Positions 37,701-49,700 of a DNA stretch of 64,000 nucleotides are shown here, in pieces. The stretch comes from Aquila chrysaetos chrysaetos (Eukaryota; Chordata; Aves; Accipitriformes; Accipitridae). A program made the translations under genes and the position numbers. The notes beneath the pieces are model-generated. The model worked only from the letters and a program-made list of their open reading frames with translations, made no database searches and was not told the DNA's origin. Position 1 is the first letter of the stretch. Each line of letters begins with the position of its first letter. Where the stretch lies: positions 24,126,453 to 24,190,452 of the forward strand of contig NC_044023.1 of assembly GCF_900496995.4 (NCBI RefSeq). The letters are read 5' to 3'.

Positions 37701-40700
37701 GGCGTTCGCATTTACAAAAGGAACCGCATGATCATCACCAACCCCATCGTCTCTCGGAAAGACCCCACCTTTGACACCATCACATACGAGTGGGCTCCAC
37801 CAGGGCTCACCCAGAAGCTGGTAAGACAATCCACAGCGTGTTTGGTGGGTAGTTTGTGTCGCTTAATGGAGAACATATAACTCAGCTCTGGAATAAAGTT
37901 ATTGGGGAAAATAGTAAAACATATGGCTTGCCTCTGAGAGCAGAAATGTATGTATCACTTCATATTTTGGAAAACTGCATAAATAACCAGGGTAGGAGAG
38001 GGGAATGGATTGCCTTTGGGTTTTTATAGGTTTGCTAACATTTCTAGGAGAAGTCTTACTGGGCTTTACAACTAGAAAGCTCACTACTATGGTCAAGCTC
38101 GTGTCCAATAAAAACATTGCTGAGGAGAGATCCCATCTCTGCTGTCCTGCCAGTTGTACAACACCCGTGCAGCCCATGCAGGCATTTGCATGCTCCAAAA
38201 CCCCCGGCTGGATGTGGGAGCGATTCCTCCAGGCCTTCTCGGGGTGTCTGGGCTGGGGTTTGGTCCTTTCCCTAAACACCCCCAGGAGGGCACCAAGGAG
38301 GAGGCAAAAAGCCATGCAAGCTGTGGGACACGCACAAGGACCGTGAGACAACTCCAGAGACCTGTCTCCATGCTTCTAAAACAATGTGGGTCTGGACCGG
38401 ACTTCTGGAGAAGCAGTGGAGACAAGCTATTTGGGTGATTTATTTGGGCAGGAGTTGCCTTGGGCTTTGACATCCCTGTTGGAGAGGGAGGTCCTGCCTT
38501 GCTTTTTGAGTCTGATCTCTTTTGTAAGTCTGGATGTGAGCCTGTCCCAAGGTCAGCCAGTGCAGGTAGAGGTAGCTAGCTGGTACACTTCCATAAACCT
38601 GGAGGGGTTTTTCAGCAAACACTTCAGGAAATTATACTTTAGTCTGTCTCAAAAGCAGAGAAATTAAATCAATGTGGAAGGAAGTAATGCTGCATCTAAA
38701 TCCAGCACTGTGTTTGTAAATTATTCTGTTACAGATATAGGCTTTAAGGGCAAAATAACTGTCGTCTTTAATATGGTAATTATTTGCTTTGCTAGCTGAG
38801 GTAGTTATTAAAATCTTGGACTTAAAATAGGCCTGGCATCTCAGGTTTATTAGCCAGGAGCGCAACTAGTGCTCACTTGTGTCTCTGTAGATCACAGAAT
38901 GGCCCTAAACCTCCCCAGAACGCAGCCTTGTTTCCTGTTGAATGCTGCATCACCTCAGCCCTGGACAAACATCTGTAGGAATATCAGAACAGAGCCAAAA
39001 CAGCGTGCTGACAGGGCTTACTTTGTGCCTTAGCTTCTCTGTAATGCTGTCATCTTTAACTTCAGCTCAGATTTGCTGGATAAGTGGAGAAGGGGGGAAA
39101 GGGGGTTTAAATTCTCTGTGTGGTGGGCAGCGTGATGCTGGGTGGGCAGCTGGGTAGTTGTGCCTCAGGGTTCCCCATCTCCTGCTCGCAGAAGAGCATC
39201 ACGTCCGTGGAAAACCTCCTCCAGCAACGGCCCAGGGCAACCGAGCGGAGCAACGGGCTCGGAGCCCCTGTGCCCAGGGACCCTCCTGCCGCCCCTGCCG
39301 AGGTGCAGCAGCAGCCTGTCCCTGTCCCCAGCAGACTTGCAGAGCTTCCCCCTGCGAGGAACAGGAGCGGGAAGGCTCGTCGTGCCAAGGTGTGCTGGCC
39401 TGGGGGAGAGCTAAGCTGAGCTCTGCGGCTGAGAGCATCCTGCCTGCGTGGGCACGAGCTCTGCCTGTCGCTGCTGCCTGAGGAACCCCTCCCAGATTCA
39501 GTACTGGAGCTGGGTTGTGGTTTTTTTTTTTCATTACAGCTGAACATAGTCTGGTCCAAATAAAAATATTTGTTTAGGTTTTGTAAAGAGAAGTCAGGGT
39601 AAAAAGGGGAGATGGGGACCGTGGTCCCATGCTGAGGGCTGGATCTGAAAACAAGCCCCCAGCCCAGTCCCTCCTTCCCTCCTGCGCCTGGTTTCTGTCT
39701 GGGCAAGAATATTGCTGTGTGGGAACGAATGGAAGTGGTTTTCGGTGTGCGGAAGTGTTAGCCAGCAGAGTGCTTCTTGAGGGAAAGCACTTAACTGGCT
39801 TTTAACTGTGTTGTGGTACTAAAAACATTATATATTACGCTGTCATTAGTGGACAGCTTTTACTCTTCAAATTAAACAAATAGTTTAAAGCTGCTGAAAA
39901 TTGCAACCAGATTTTTTTGAAGAATTGGGGAAACAAATGTGAAATTGCAGCTGCAGACCCGAGAGACAGACTGTGATTATTTCTTAAAACTCCGTTGCCC
40001 TCACCCCCTTGGAAAGGCTGACTGGGGGTGACATGAAGTCTGTACTGGGAATGCAGTTGGGGCCTGTGGTGCTGACTGGGGCAGACCACTGGGCTTTAAT
40101 GAGGGACCGAGACCCTCACGCATCCGACTGCCCGGCTGTTTAATCGCAGCACTGCTGCTCACAGCCTCCTCTTCCTTCCCCTTGTCTCTGGTAGGAGCTG
40201 GCCCAGCAGGAATGTTTGTTTAACCAGTGTTTGCCTTCCACGGGTCCCATGGGGCATCGGGGAGTCCGTGAGGGATGGGGAGAACAATGATGGCACTCTT
40301 CCCACCCGGCCTGATTCATTAAGCACGCTGCCCAGCCCGGGATTTATCGGGAACCCGGGTTTCACTGCTCCGCAGGCTGGCTCGGCACCTCGGCGCAGCG
40401 TCGGCTCCTTGCTGTGAAAAAGGATGCCCGAACTCTGCGGCTCCTGGGCTGCTTGCTTCTTCTACGGGCCCGAACCCCGACCGTACCCCGTTGTGAGCGC
40501 GTGTTTGGGGTGATCCCGAGCGCAGCCCTGTGCGGGGGGGGGGCAGCTGGGGACCCCGGCAGCTCCCCCCACCCGCAGCAGCAAACTCCGTCCCTGCGGT
40601 GCTGGCAAGGGACAGCTCAGGGTCTGTGCTTCGTGAAAGCTTTGGAACTCTAAAGAGTGCCTCAACAGACTGGAAGGTGTCTTGGTTCAAGTAAACGAGG

Positions 40701-43700
40701 TGCAGGAGCTTTGAAGACAACCTTGATGAATTCTAGCTTGAAGATCAACTTGACAAACTTTGAGGAGAATGGCTGACATCCAGTCTTTCTCAGGATAGTT
40801 TAAAAGGGATCGGGGCCAAAAGCTTTTAGTGCATAACTGACTCGCTCCAGTGATTTCCTTCTGAAGGCAGGCTGGAAACTTGGGATTGTTTTTAATATTG
40901 TTGTCCTGAAGTGGATGGTCCAATAATAGGAGGAAGTTTAGAGCATGTTTTTGTTGAGCTGTGCCTGGAGAAGTTATGAAGTGGATATTCAGGGTCCTTG
41001 GGGAAAGTGAAAAGAGCAGATCATAAAATATCTCCAAAATCCAGTAGTTAACAGTGAAAACCTAAAATGTTCTTCCTCAAAATTATCTGCGCTAAGGCTT
41101 AGTAAAGCATTTGTCCGTAACAATACATGGTAGCAGCAGAAGAAATGATGTTTAGTTATCCTTCGTGTCAGTTTTTGGTGTCAGGTTGAATTTTTTTCCC
41201 TGATCCATTCTCTGGCGACATTTTATGGCATCTGCAATTATAACTTTAAGCATTCCCTTGATCAGGGAGTAAAATCCCACCACGTGTCTGGGCAGATATT
41301 GAAACCTGCCACTGAGCAGTCCAACTGTAGTTTTAAGAAAGGCTTGAGAGTTTGCTTTTCTCTCTCACTTTCAGCGCAGACATTTGGTATTGGCAATGGA
41401 GAGTCTGGTGCTGGAGTGGAACAAGGCGCTTCAGATACACATGCTGGTGCAGTGCTATTCTTGTAGCTCTGGTAGAAGTGTTCATTAGTCTTGGCCCATT
41501 TGTAGTGGATTAAGAATTTCTTCCATTAAGATCCTACTGTGTTACTACTCTGCTAGCGCTCTTGCTGCGACTGAACCAGGCCAGTGCGGACTGCATAGCA
41601 TACGCTGTCTTAATGTTCATGGTCATACAGCATCAAGGTTTTGGTTGCTGTTCTTGCCAGTTGTCAGATACCACTGGCAGTATCCTTATTTTGTGGGGCA
41701 GTGCCTGTGTGAGGCCTGGGAGGAGCTGTCAGGGAGTTCTTGTCTCTTGCTTCTGTAGTTCCTATTAGGATTTCTCACTTTCTGTGAAAGCCATCTGTGC
41801 ACCAGATCACTTCTACAGCGTCCTGCAGCTCTCTGGTTAGAGAGCTATTCCCAAGCAGCACCTTCTCCCACAGGGTGACAGCCCTCCCTCAGTAAACTTC
41901 TGGATATCAATCCTGCAGTTGCACAGAGGCACAATACATTGAGTGTTGATGTCTAATATCATAATGTGCAGCGACATTAACATGCACTTCAAGAAACAGG
42001 GAAAAATCCCTGCCTCCATTAAATCATTTACCTATTGCTCTTGCAAATCTTCAGGTAGGAATCTTGCCCTGCAATGCTGCTGTCTGGCTGAAAGTAGCTG
42101 AGGTGGAAGGTGACTTTGAAGTTTTTACAGATGTCACGAGTTGTTCAGTGTCGTGCACACTTTTCTGTATTTAAAAAGCCATACTGAACCAGACTGTGTA
42201 CAGTAAACAGTTAATTGCTTCTCTACTTTCTTAAAATTCAGTTTTCAAATGCTGACCAAGTAAGAAACAAATCTAATGCAGCTGGATGCTGGTCTTTAAA
42301 ATGGAATGGCAGAGAGCCAACTGGCTGCCCCTTAGCTCTTCACACTACAATAGGAAAATGCATTGAGTGGGAAACTCCCTTCCCCTTAGCACCAGGCCAG
42401 AAGAAGTTAACTGTACAGACCCCACTGTCCTGTAAATGCTAATTCAGTGTGGGACAGACCTCTTGCAAGTTCATGATTTTCTCTGCTTTTTTTTTTTAAG
42501 GTGGTGGCTAGTCGCCAGTTGAGCAGGGGACTTTATCTGGGATAGTTTCTTGGCATTTACTTTCCATGTTGCAGGGCATCAGTGACCAAACACCTTCCCT
42601 TTACTGCAGGGTCAATAGTTGGGTAGAGTTGGTGGCTGTCTGTTACATACAGACTCAACTGCTATCTGACCACTTTTTCTTGTATTAAGATTATTTTTTT
42701 TATTGATAAAAGGGGATCTTTTACAGTAAAATTATGCTGCGTGCAGCCCATGAGGGCTATGGGGTGCTCTTGGTGCAGCCTCTGACCTGCTCCCTGGAGC
42801 TCTCCCCATCCTGGCACGAGGCAGTGAGAGGCTGGCTGGGCTCAGGTTTTGATGTTTATGGGTTTCTGGTCTCTTCAGCAGGTGTGTTGTCAAATTACCT
42901 GAAATAGTGGCAAGCTAGCACTGGCAAAGGAGGGTGTGTTGGGATCTGGGTACAAACTAGTGAAGCAAGTCTTTGCTGCTTTGCTTTCCTGGGGAGCCTG
43001 TTTTTTGGTTTGGGTTTTTTTTTTTTTTTTTAAAAAACAAACCCCCAAATCCTCAAGAACCCCACCCAACCTGTTTTCTGAGGATAAAATGATTAACAAC
43101 AGCCTGGCTGCTACTTGCATCTGTGTTAAGTTCAGTCTTTTTTTTCTGAAGTGTAGGTTAGACCAACTTGAAGGGAGGGGCAGGGGCACGTTCTCTGCCA
43201 CCGCTCCGTAAGGCGAGCGGAGCATCTCTTTACAAAGCACCCGCGCAAGGAGAGCTCGTGCTTCCCCGCCGGAGGCGTCTCGGGGTGACTGTCGGTGCTC
43301 TCTCCCTCCCAGGCCATGCAGTACATGGAGCTGATCCCGAAGGAGATGCAGCCGGTGGCGGGGACGGACGGGGCATACTATCGCCGGCGGCAGCTGATGA
43401 GACAACTCCCGCTGTACGACCAGGACCCGTCCCAGTGCCGCGGCCTCGCCGAGGGCGAGCTGAAGCTGATGGAAGACTTTGTGAAGAAGTACAAAGCCGA
43501 GGCGCTGGGCGTTGGGGAGGTGGCACTGCCGGGCCAGGGCGGCGGTGGGAAGGAGGAGGGGAAGCCGCAGGACAAGAGCATCGCTGCCGGCAAACCCCCC
43601 GAGTCCACCAACGGGGCCCTGGAGCGCGCGCCCGCCGGAGGGCACTACGTAAGTGCTGCGTGCCGCGGCAGCGGGACGCGCGGGCAGGGGTGTCCCGGCT

Positions 43701-46700
43701 CCGCTCTGAGTTCGGGGAGCTCGCGGGGGATAGATTCGGCCTCGGCTAGAGGGGGGAGAAGGTTGCGCCAGCCGGGGTGATCTGTTCCTCGTTCACGGTC
43801 CTGATCCTGCGGGCATCTCCGAGTCTGCTGCAGTGCTTTTTTCACACTACCGGAGCGGTGCTGCGATGCTCGGGTGCGTCGTGGCGTGCTTTGGTACAGC
43901 ACCGGGAAAGACCCCGGTGGGACCCCTCGCGTGCTCCTGCCGAGCACCGGCGTCCGTCTAACGGGGTGAGGAGGGGTGGGTTGTCTCCTCTCCGCCATCT
44001 CCCTCCCTCCACGGCAAAAGCGGTGCCGAACCACCAAGGTAAGTAAACTTTCCATTAGCTGTAGGAGCCAGTGGTTTCAGCTTTGGATTCTTGGCAGCTC
44101 TGAAAGGCTGGGCGTGACATGTCCCTGGGTGATTGTGCATCGGTCAGGTACTCGAGATCAGAAACTGTTTTACTGAGAGCTAGTGAGTATTTCCAGCTAG
44201 GCTTCCAGACCTGCGCAAGTGGAAAGACTGCGAGTGACAGGAGGTGGTGGCTCAGTCTAATTAATGCAAAGCTGTGAACGTGGAGATAGTGCTCCCGGGG
44301 CTGGAATCACTCTGGGGGACTTTGAACACACCATGCACGTCTCTGGGCGTAAAAATACATTTCCACGGGGAAATGATTGAGATTCCCCAACACCATTTTA
44401 GATTTATGTTCTCCCAGCACCTTCGGGAGTGGCCATTGTAGTTGCTAAACAAACGCTTATCACAGAATATGGTGAGTGAAAATATTTCGTACTGGCCCTT
44501 GTGAGGGTGACTTGCAGCAAAGGATTTAAAGCTGGGAAAAAAATGGTGTCTGAGTGTTTTTAGGGCAAGATTTTTCTAGCCATTACTACACTGGGATTGT
44601 AGCATGTTAAGAGCAGTTTTCATTTTCATTCCATATTGGGTAATGTCTCCCCTCCGCTATGGCCTTTTCTATTAACGTGCATCTGACTTTCAGAGCCCGG
44701 TGATACAGTAAAAGTTTTTCACTATTGCAACAAAATACTGAATTGGACAAAGAATTTTAAGCTAAAATAAATAGCCAAAAAAGGAAGGTTTCCATTAAAC
44801 TCATTAATAAAAGTCATCTTAGCAATGAGGGTTTATTTAGACTGCAAGTTTGTCCTTCCAAATAAATACATAACTGTGATGTTATTCTCTGTAGTTTAAA
44901 GCATCGTTTTTCTAGAGGCACTAGCTGAAAAATGGAACTGCTTCAAAAGCAGTTGCAGGAGATCCACTTCGACCAGCACACTGTGCAGCTCAGCTCACAG
45001 CAGACTGCAAAGTGCTGTGGTTTCTGGCTGTTCTGAAGACAGACCTCCTGCTTCCCCCCTCCAAATTAAAATGGGCAGGTTTTTTTTTAATCTTCTGTGC
45101 AGGAATTAATGCAGCTGACCTGATACGAATGGACTGTGTCCCAAGACCTGAAATGTGCTGAACTGGCTTTCACAGAACTGCACTGAAAGAAAAGTTCTGC
45201 CATAGAGAAATGAGATAGAGCACTTTGCAATATGTGTGAGGTTGAAAGTAGTTGTGAGCAAAATGACCTATATGAAGACAGAGAATGAATGTAAAGGGAC
45301 TGAGAAATGCAGTGCACGAAGCCATTGACACCGGAGGCTTTAATGTTGTCGAAGTGTTCAGGGTTGAAATGTAGATCAGCACGCTCCAGAAGTGGAGGTT
45401 TAGGTACCTCTCTACTTGTGTGACCATCTCCTGTGTGTCTCCTAAAACTTGGGTGTTAAACATGACGCCTGGTCCCAAGCCTGAGGAAGCTCCGTGAGCC
45501 CCCCTCCGCCGCTGCTCTCTGCGATGCCGCAGGTGATGCCCACAAGTGCCACCAGCCTGCCCGGGGACACTCCAGGACATGCTGTCCTCAGCTGGGAGCA
45601 TGTTTGTCCCAGCCCTCGAAGACCTGCAGGACTGCAGGAATGAAAAAGGCTTTTTGAGAAGATATGAGTGCCTTTGGTTCAAGAGCATAGGGGGAAAATA
45701 AGGTGCTGAATAGCTTTAGGAGATCCTGATTCTCAAGCATGATGCTTCTTCATTTGAGTCCGTTAGAAGTAGGACACAGATTTGAATCTGTTTAATACCA
45801 AACCTCTTAATTGGCACCAGCGGCTTGATTTCACCCTATTTCAGATCAATGTGTGAGTCTGAGCTATAGATTTATGAACTTTGGGGGGGGGGGGGGGGGG
45901 GAGGGACGACACACACTAAAAAACCGCTACCCTTGCTCTAGAAGAGAATGAACCCAGAAAGCACCAAAGCTGCACCAAGAAACAAGCTGGAATGATTTCC
46001 TTGGGTGTTTGTGTGGTCCCTGTGCTAAGGTTGTTAAACCTCTTATTGCACACTCAGGCCAGCTGTGTTGAAATTGGTGTGTAAAGGAAAACATACAGGG
46101 CCAATGTAAATCACTGTCAGAGGCATCAGAGCTCAAACAGCTTTTTGAACTTGTCTCTGCTGCAGAGAGGGGCCCCATGTCTGTCCTATGAGCTGAAGGT
46201 TCTCCACCAAGCATAAAAATCATCTTTAACCCCCTCAGAACTGGAAAGTGTTCTGGTGTTATAAGCCACTGTGGTGGAATCAAATCAAATCCTGAGGCAG
46301 TTGATCAAAATTAGCCACTGTCCCAAAAAGCTTGAGGCCAGCTGTGTAGTGAGTGCTCAGGGGAAGCTTCGTGGTGTCCGGGGAGCTCCTTCTGTGGGAG
46401 CTCTCATTGCAAAATAGCAGCCAGTGGAGAATGCAAGTTTGAAAAAGCTTATGAGAAAGGGACACTTTCTTGGCCAACACCTCTGGTAACTCTGCTAATA
46501 AAGTCTTCACTCCTTTCCCTCTGCAATGGAGATGTAAAATGAGTACCAAGCTGTAATCCCATCTTAAATTTGAAGAGCCGCTTTTTATTTAGTGTGTAAA
46601 TGGCAGGGCGATGGAAGTTATATGATACTTGGGAAAAGCCCTGTGAATAATTGCCATAGAAAGAAACAGCAAAATAAGTTGGTTTTTTAACAGTTCTTAT

Positions 46701-49700
46701 TGGCAAGAAACTTGAGCTTGGAGTTGGAAAGCTGCTTGTGTTTGTTCTCGCTGTTAGATCCTGCAAGATAAGCAGGGCTGGGATGGATGGGTCGGGCGCT
46801 TTCCCTGGGGGTGACAGTGTGGAGGCAGCTGCAGGGTCGGGCTCTCTGGTCCCCGAGTCGCCCAGATCTGGTGCCTTGGGGAGGTATCAGGGGCGTAGGG
46901 AAAAGCACGGCCTCGGTCCCGTATGATGGGTGCAGAATTGATCGGAGCCCCTCTGCCCTCGCTGACAGCGAGGCCGGTGTGCCGGCAGTAGCGCTCTGCC
47001 AGCTGGTCCGCACTGAGCGCGGCAGCTTCACGTCCTTGTTCATGGAGACCAGAAATAGCTCGGCTTCTGCACCGCCCTGAGCTTTTACTCCTTCCTTGGC
47101 GTGCGTCTTGGGACTACTTAGAGAAGCGTCTGAAGCCCTTCGCGGTGGAAGGAGCAGTGTAAGCAGACGTATCCCCTTTCAGACTCGCAGAAAAGCCAAG
47201 CCAGGAAACATTTTGTCTCTCCTCTTGCGCTGCTTTTGCTCGTTATACTGGATTTGCTGGTAAAATAGGAGATGACTGTCAGCATGGTGGAAGTGCTCCA
47301 AGGGCTGCGGGACAGTTACTGAAAATCCAGACTGAACGAAGGAGGAGGCAATAGCAAAATGTGTGGCGTGCTAGAAATAATAGCAACAAAACAAAGAAAA
47401 GCCACTTGGTGGGTGTAAACAGGCCTGTAACCTTCTGCTGTGTAAAGGGAGAAATGAGTTTAAGAAAACTCCCTACATGCAAAGAATAGTCTCTTTACCA
47501 CTCATGCCGTGAACTAGCAAAAGGGGCTGGATGTGGTGGGGAACTTGTCTTTAGTCTGGCACTTGCAGAGCTCATAGAGAAACCCCACTCCCTCTGGGCC
47601 CCCGGAGAGGCTGTTTCTGCCACTGCTGCTTTACTGGGGTTGTAGCAGGGAGGATCACCGGGGGTCCTGTACTCCCAGCACAGTGTTTCCCGGGCTGTGG
47701 TGGCATCAGGGTGTTGTTCCTTGGGACGTGGACCAGAGCTACTCCGTGGGACATCCCCCTCCTCTGTCCCTGCCCCATCCCCGATGTCTGCCTGGATGCC
47801 CTCCTCAGGAACTGTTAGCTTACCTTCTACTGAGAAACTTTATTTTTATGTCTCTTCTACCCACCTATTAGAAGGTTGTTGACTTAAATCAGAGCATTTG
47901 TAAGCGAAGTCATCGTCTGAGCACAGAGAAATTCCTGACCCTGTGCTGCCTGGACAGTGCTGGAGGGGGGAACGCTGCTGTGCAAATGCTCCGGTCGGGC
48001 ACAGCAGCTTCAACCACAACGCGTGCGACACACAAGCTGCTTCGCACTGCGTCTTGGTTTCATAAAAGCCGTAGCCAGACTGCTGTGGAGACTGCGAGTA
48101 GGTCTGGCCTTGCAGCCAAGGGCTCTGCTGGAAGAGACTCCAGCTGCTACTTAAGAGCACTTCTTCTAGGGAGTGACAAAGCACAGACTCAGAAGCTATT
48201 AGCCTGACCTGGACTATCCAGACTTAAATAGGAACTTAAATAACAGCCCATCAGCTGTGAGCTTCAGAGAGGAGAGCTTTAAAGCTTGCTCTTAACTAAT
48301 AGCAGGATCGCTCTGCAGGCACGGATAAAGAGTAAACCCAGTTGGTCTTGTGTGTAGTATGTGTAGATGCTAATTACTCTTCAGATTAGCCAAATCTAAT
48401 TCTGTCTTTTTGGACTGTTATAAATTGAAAGCACTGTGCTGAAATCTGTAGAGTGACATCTGCCTTAGGCATAGAGGTATATATTAAAAAACAGTGAGAA
48501 AAGAACAAAGTTCGCAATCTCTATGCAAAATAACATCTTTGACGTGCTGTACTTCTGCACTATAGGATGTCTTAACTCTTTCCTGGAGAACCTTTGGATC
48601 TTAGTGAAGGTTGGCTTTAGCTTGGGGAGTGGGTCCCAAAGGCCAGACACTTAGCTGATGGTGGATAGTGCCATTCTTACCTGCCTGAGGATATGGCTGC
48701 AAGAAAGTAAACAGTATTCCAGGTGAAGGCTGGCAAATATATACTTATAATGACTTTTAATAATATTACAGCTTGACACTCTGTCCATACGTAGCACTGG
48801 TCCAAACGTTTGCACAGGGTGTGGAGCGATAGACTTGGAGGTGTTGGTTCTGTCAGCTGTGGGTGCCCTGTGATGCTCTCTGTGTTGTCTGAGTCTTGTT
48901 GCACAACTGAGATATTTTTCCCAGCGCTTTTCTGGAGCTGCAACCATTGCCTTCTCTTCAGTTTAGTGTTTCCTTGCTCTTCCACCTTGCTGCACTGTTT
49001 CGATAGCCTCATTGTGGACCGGTGTGTTCGCTGGGCCTTCCAAGCTGGTACAGCTGTGAAATCCGGCTTTGGTATTCTCAAGTTTCCCTTCGCAGAATAA
49101 GAGCTGAAACAAAAACAACCTAAGCCACACAGCTTAGCAGTCGTGGAATTAGATGTTTTATTTCCACTGTCCTCCTTGGTGCTGCGGGCTGTCGAGCAGG
49201 CGCACAGTAGGTCCTTCGGACTATGCAGAAGCGGGAAGCGTTGAGGACGTGCTCGGAGATCGCGGTGTTCTGTTTTGCTGACCACGCCGCGTGCCAGCTG
49301 CGCGGTTAAGCACGATGCGTCGAAAAGGTGCCGCGAATCAGGATGAGGAGTAAACACCCATCCCGTGCATCGCCGCTTTTGCTCCCGCCCCGCGCTCACC
49401 CCGCTGCCTCTCCGTTGCAGCGCTGCGAGACCTGCAAGCAGCCGGTGCCGGCGGACTGCCCGGTGGTCTACGCCGACAGGGCGGGCTACTCCCGCCAGTG
49501 GCACCCGGCGTGCTTCGTCTGCTGCCGCTGCTCCGAGCCCCTCGTCGACCTCATCTACTTCTGGAAGAGCGGGGCCGCCTGGTGCGGACGCCACTACTGC
49601 GAGAGCCTCCGGCCGCGCTGCGCCGGCTGCGACGAGGTAGGGACCTGCCCTGGGGTCCGGCCGCCCGCTCGTTCCTCTGGGAGCGGCATCCTTCTGGTGC

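Noticed and set aside
42890..43645. 251-codon minus-strand open frame
   Set aside because: It is antisense to exon 4, whose GC-rich third positions deplete antisense stops, then runs into a poly-A/T tract of intron 3. The peptide is low-complexity with no family similarity.
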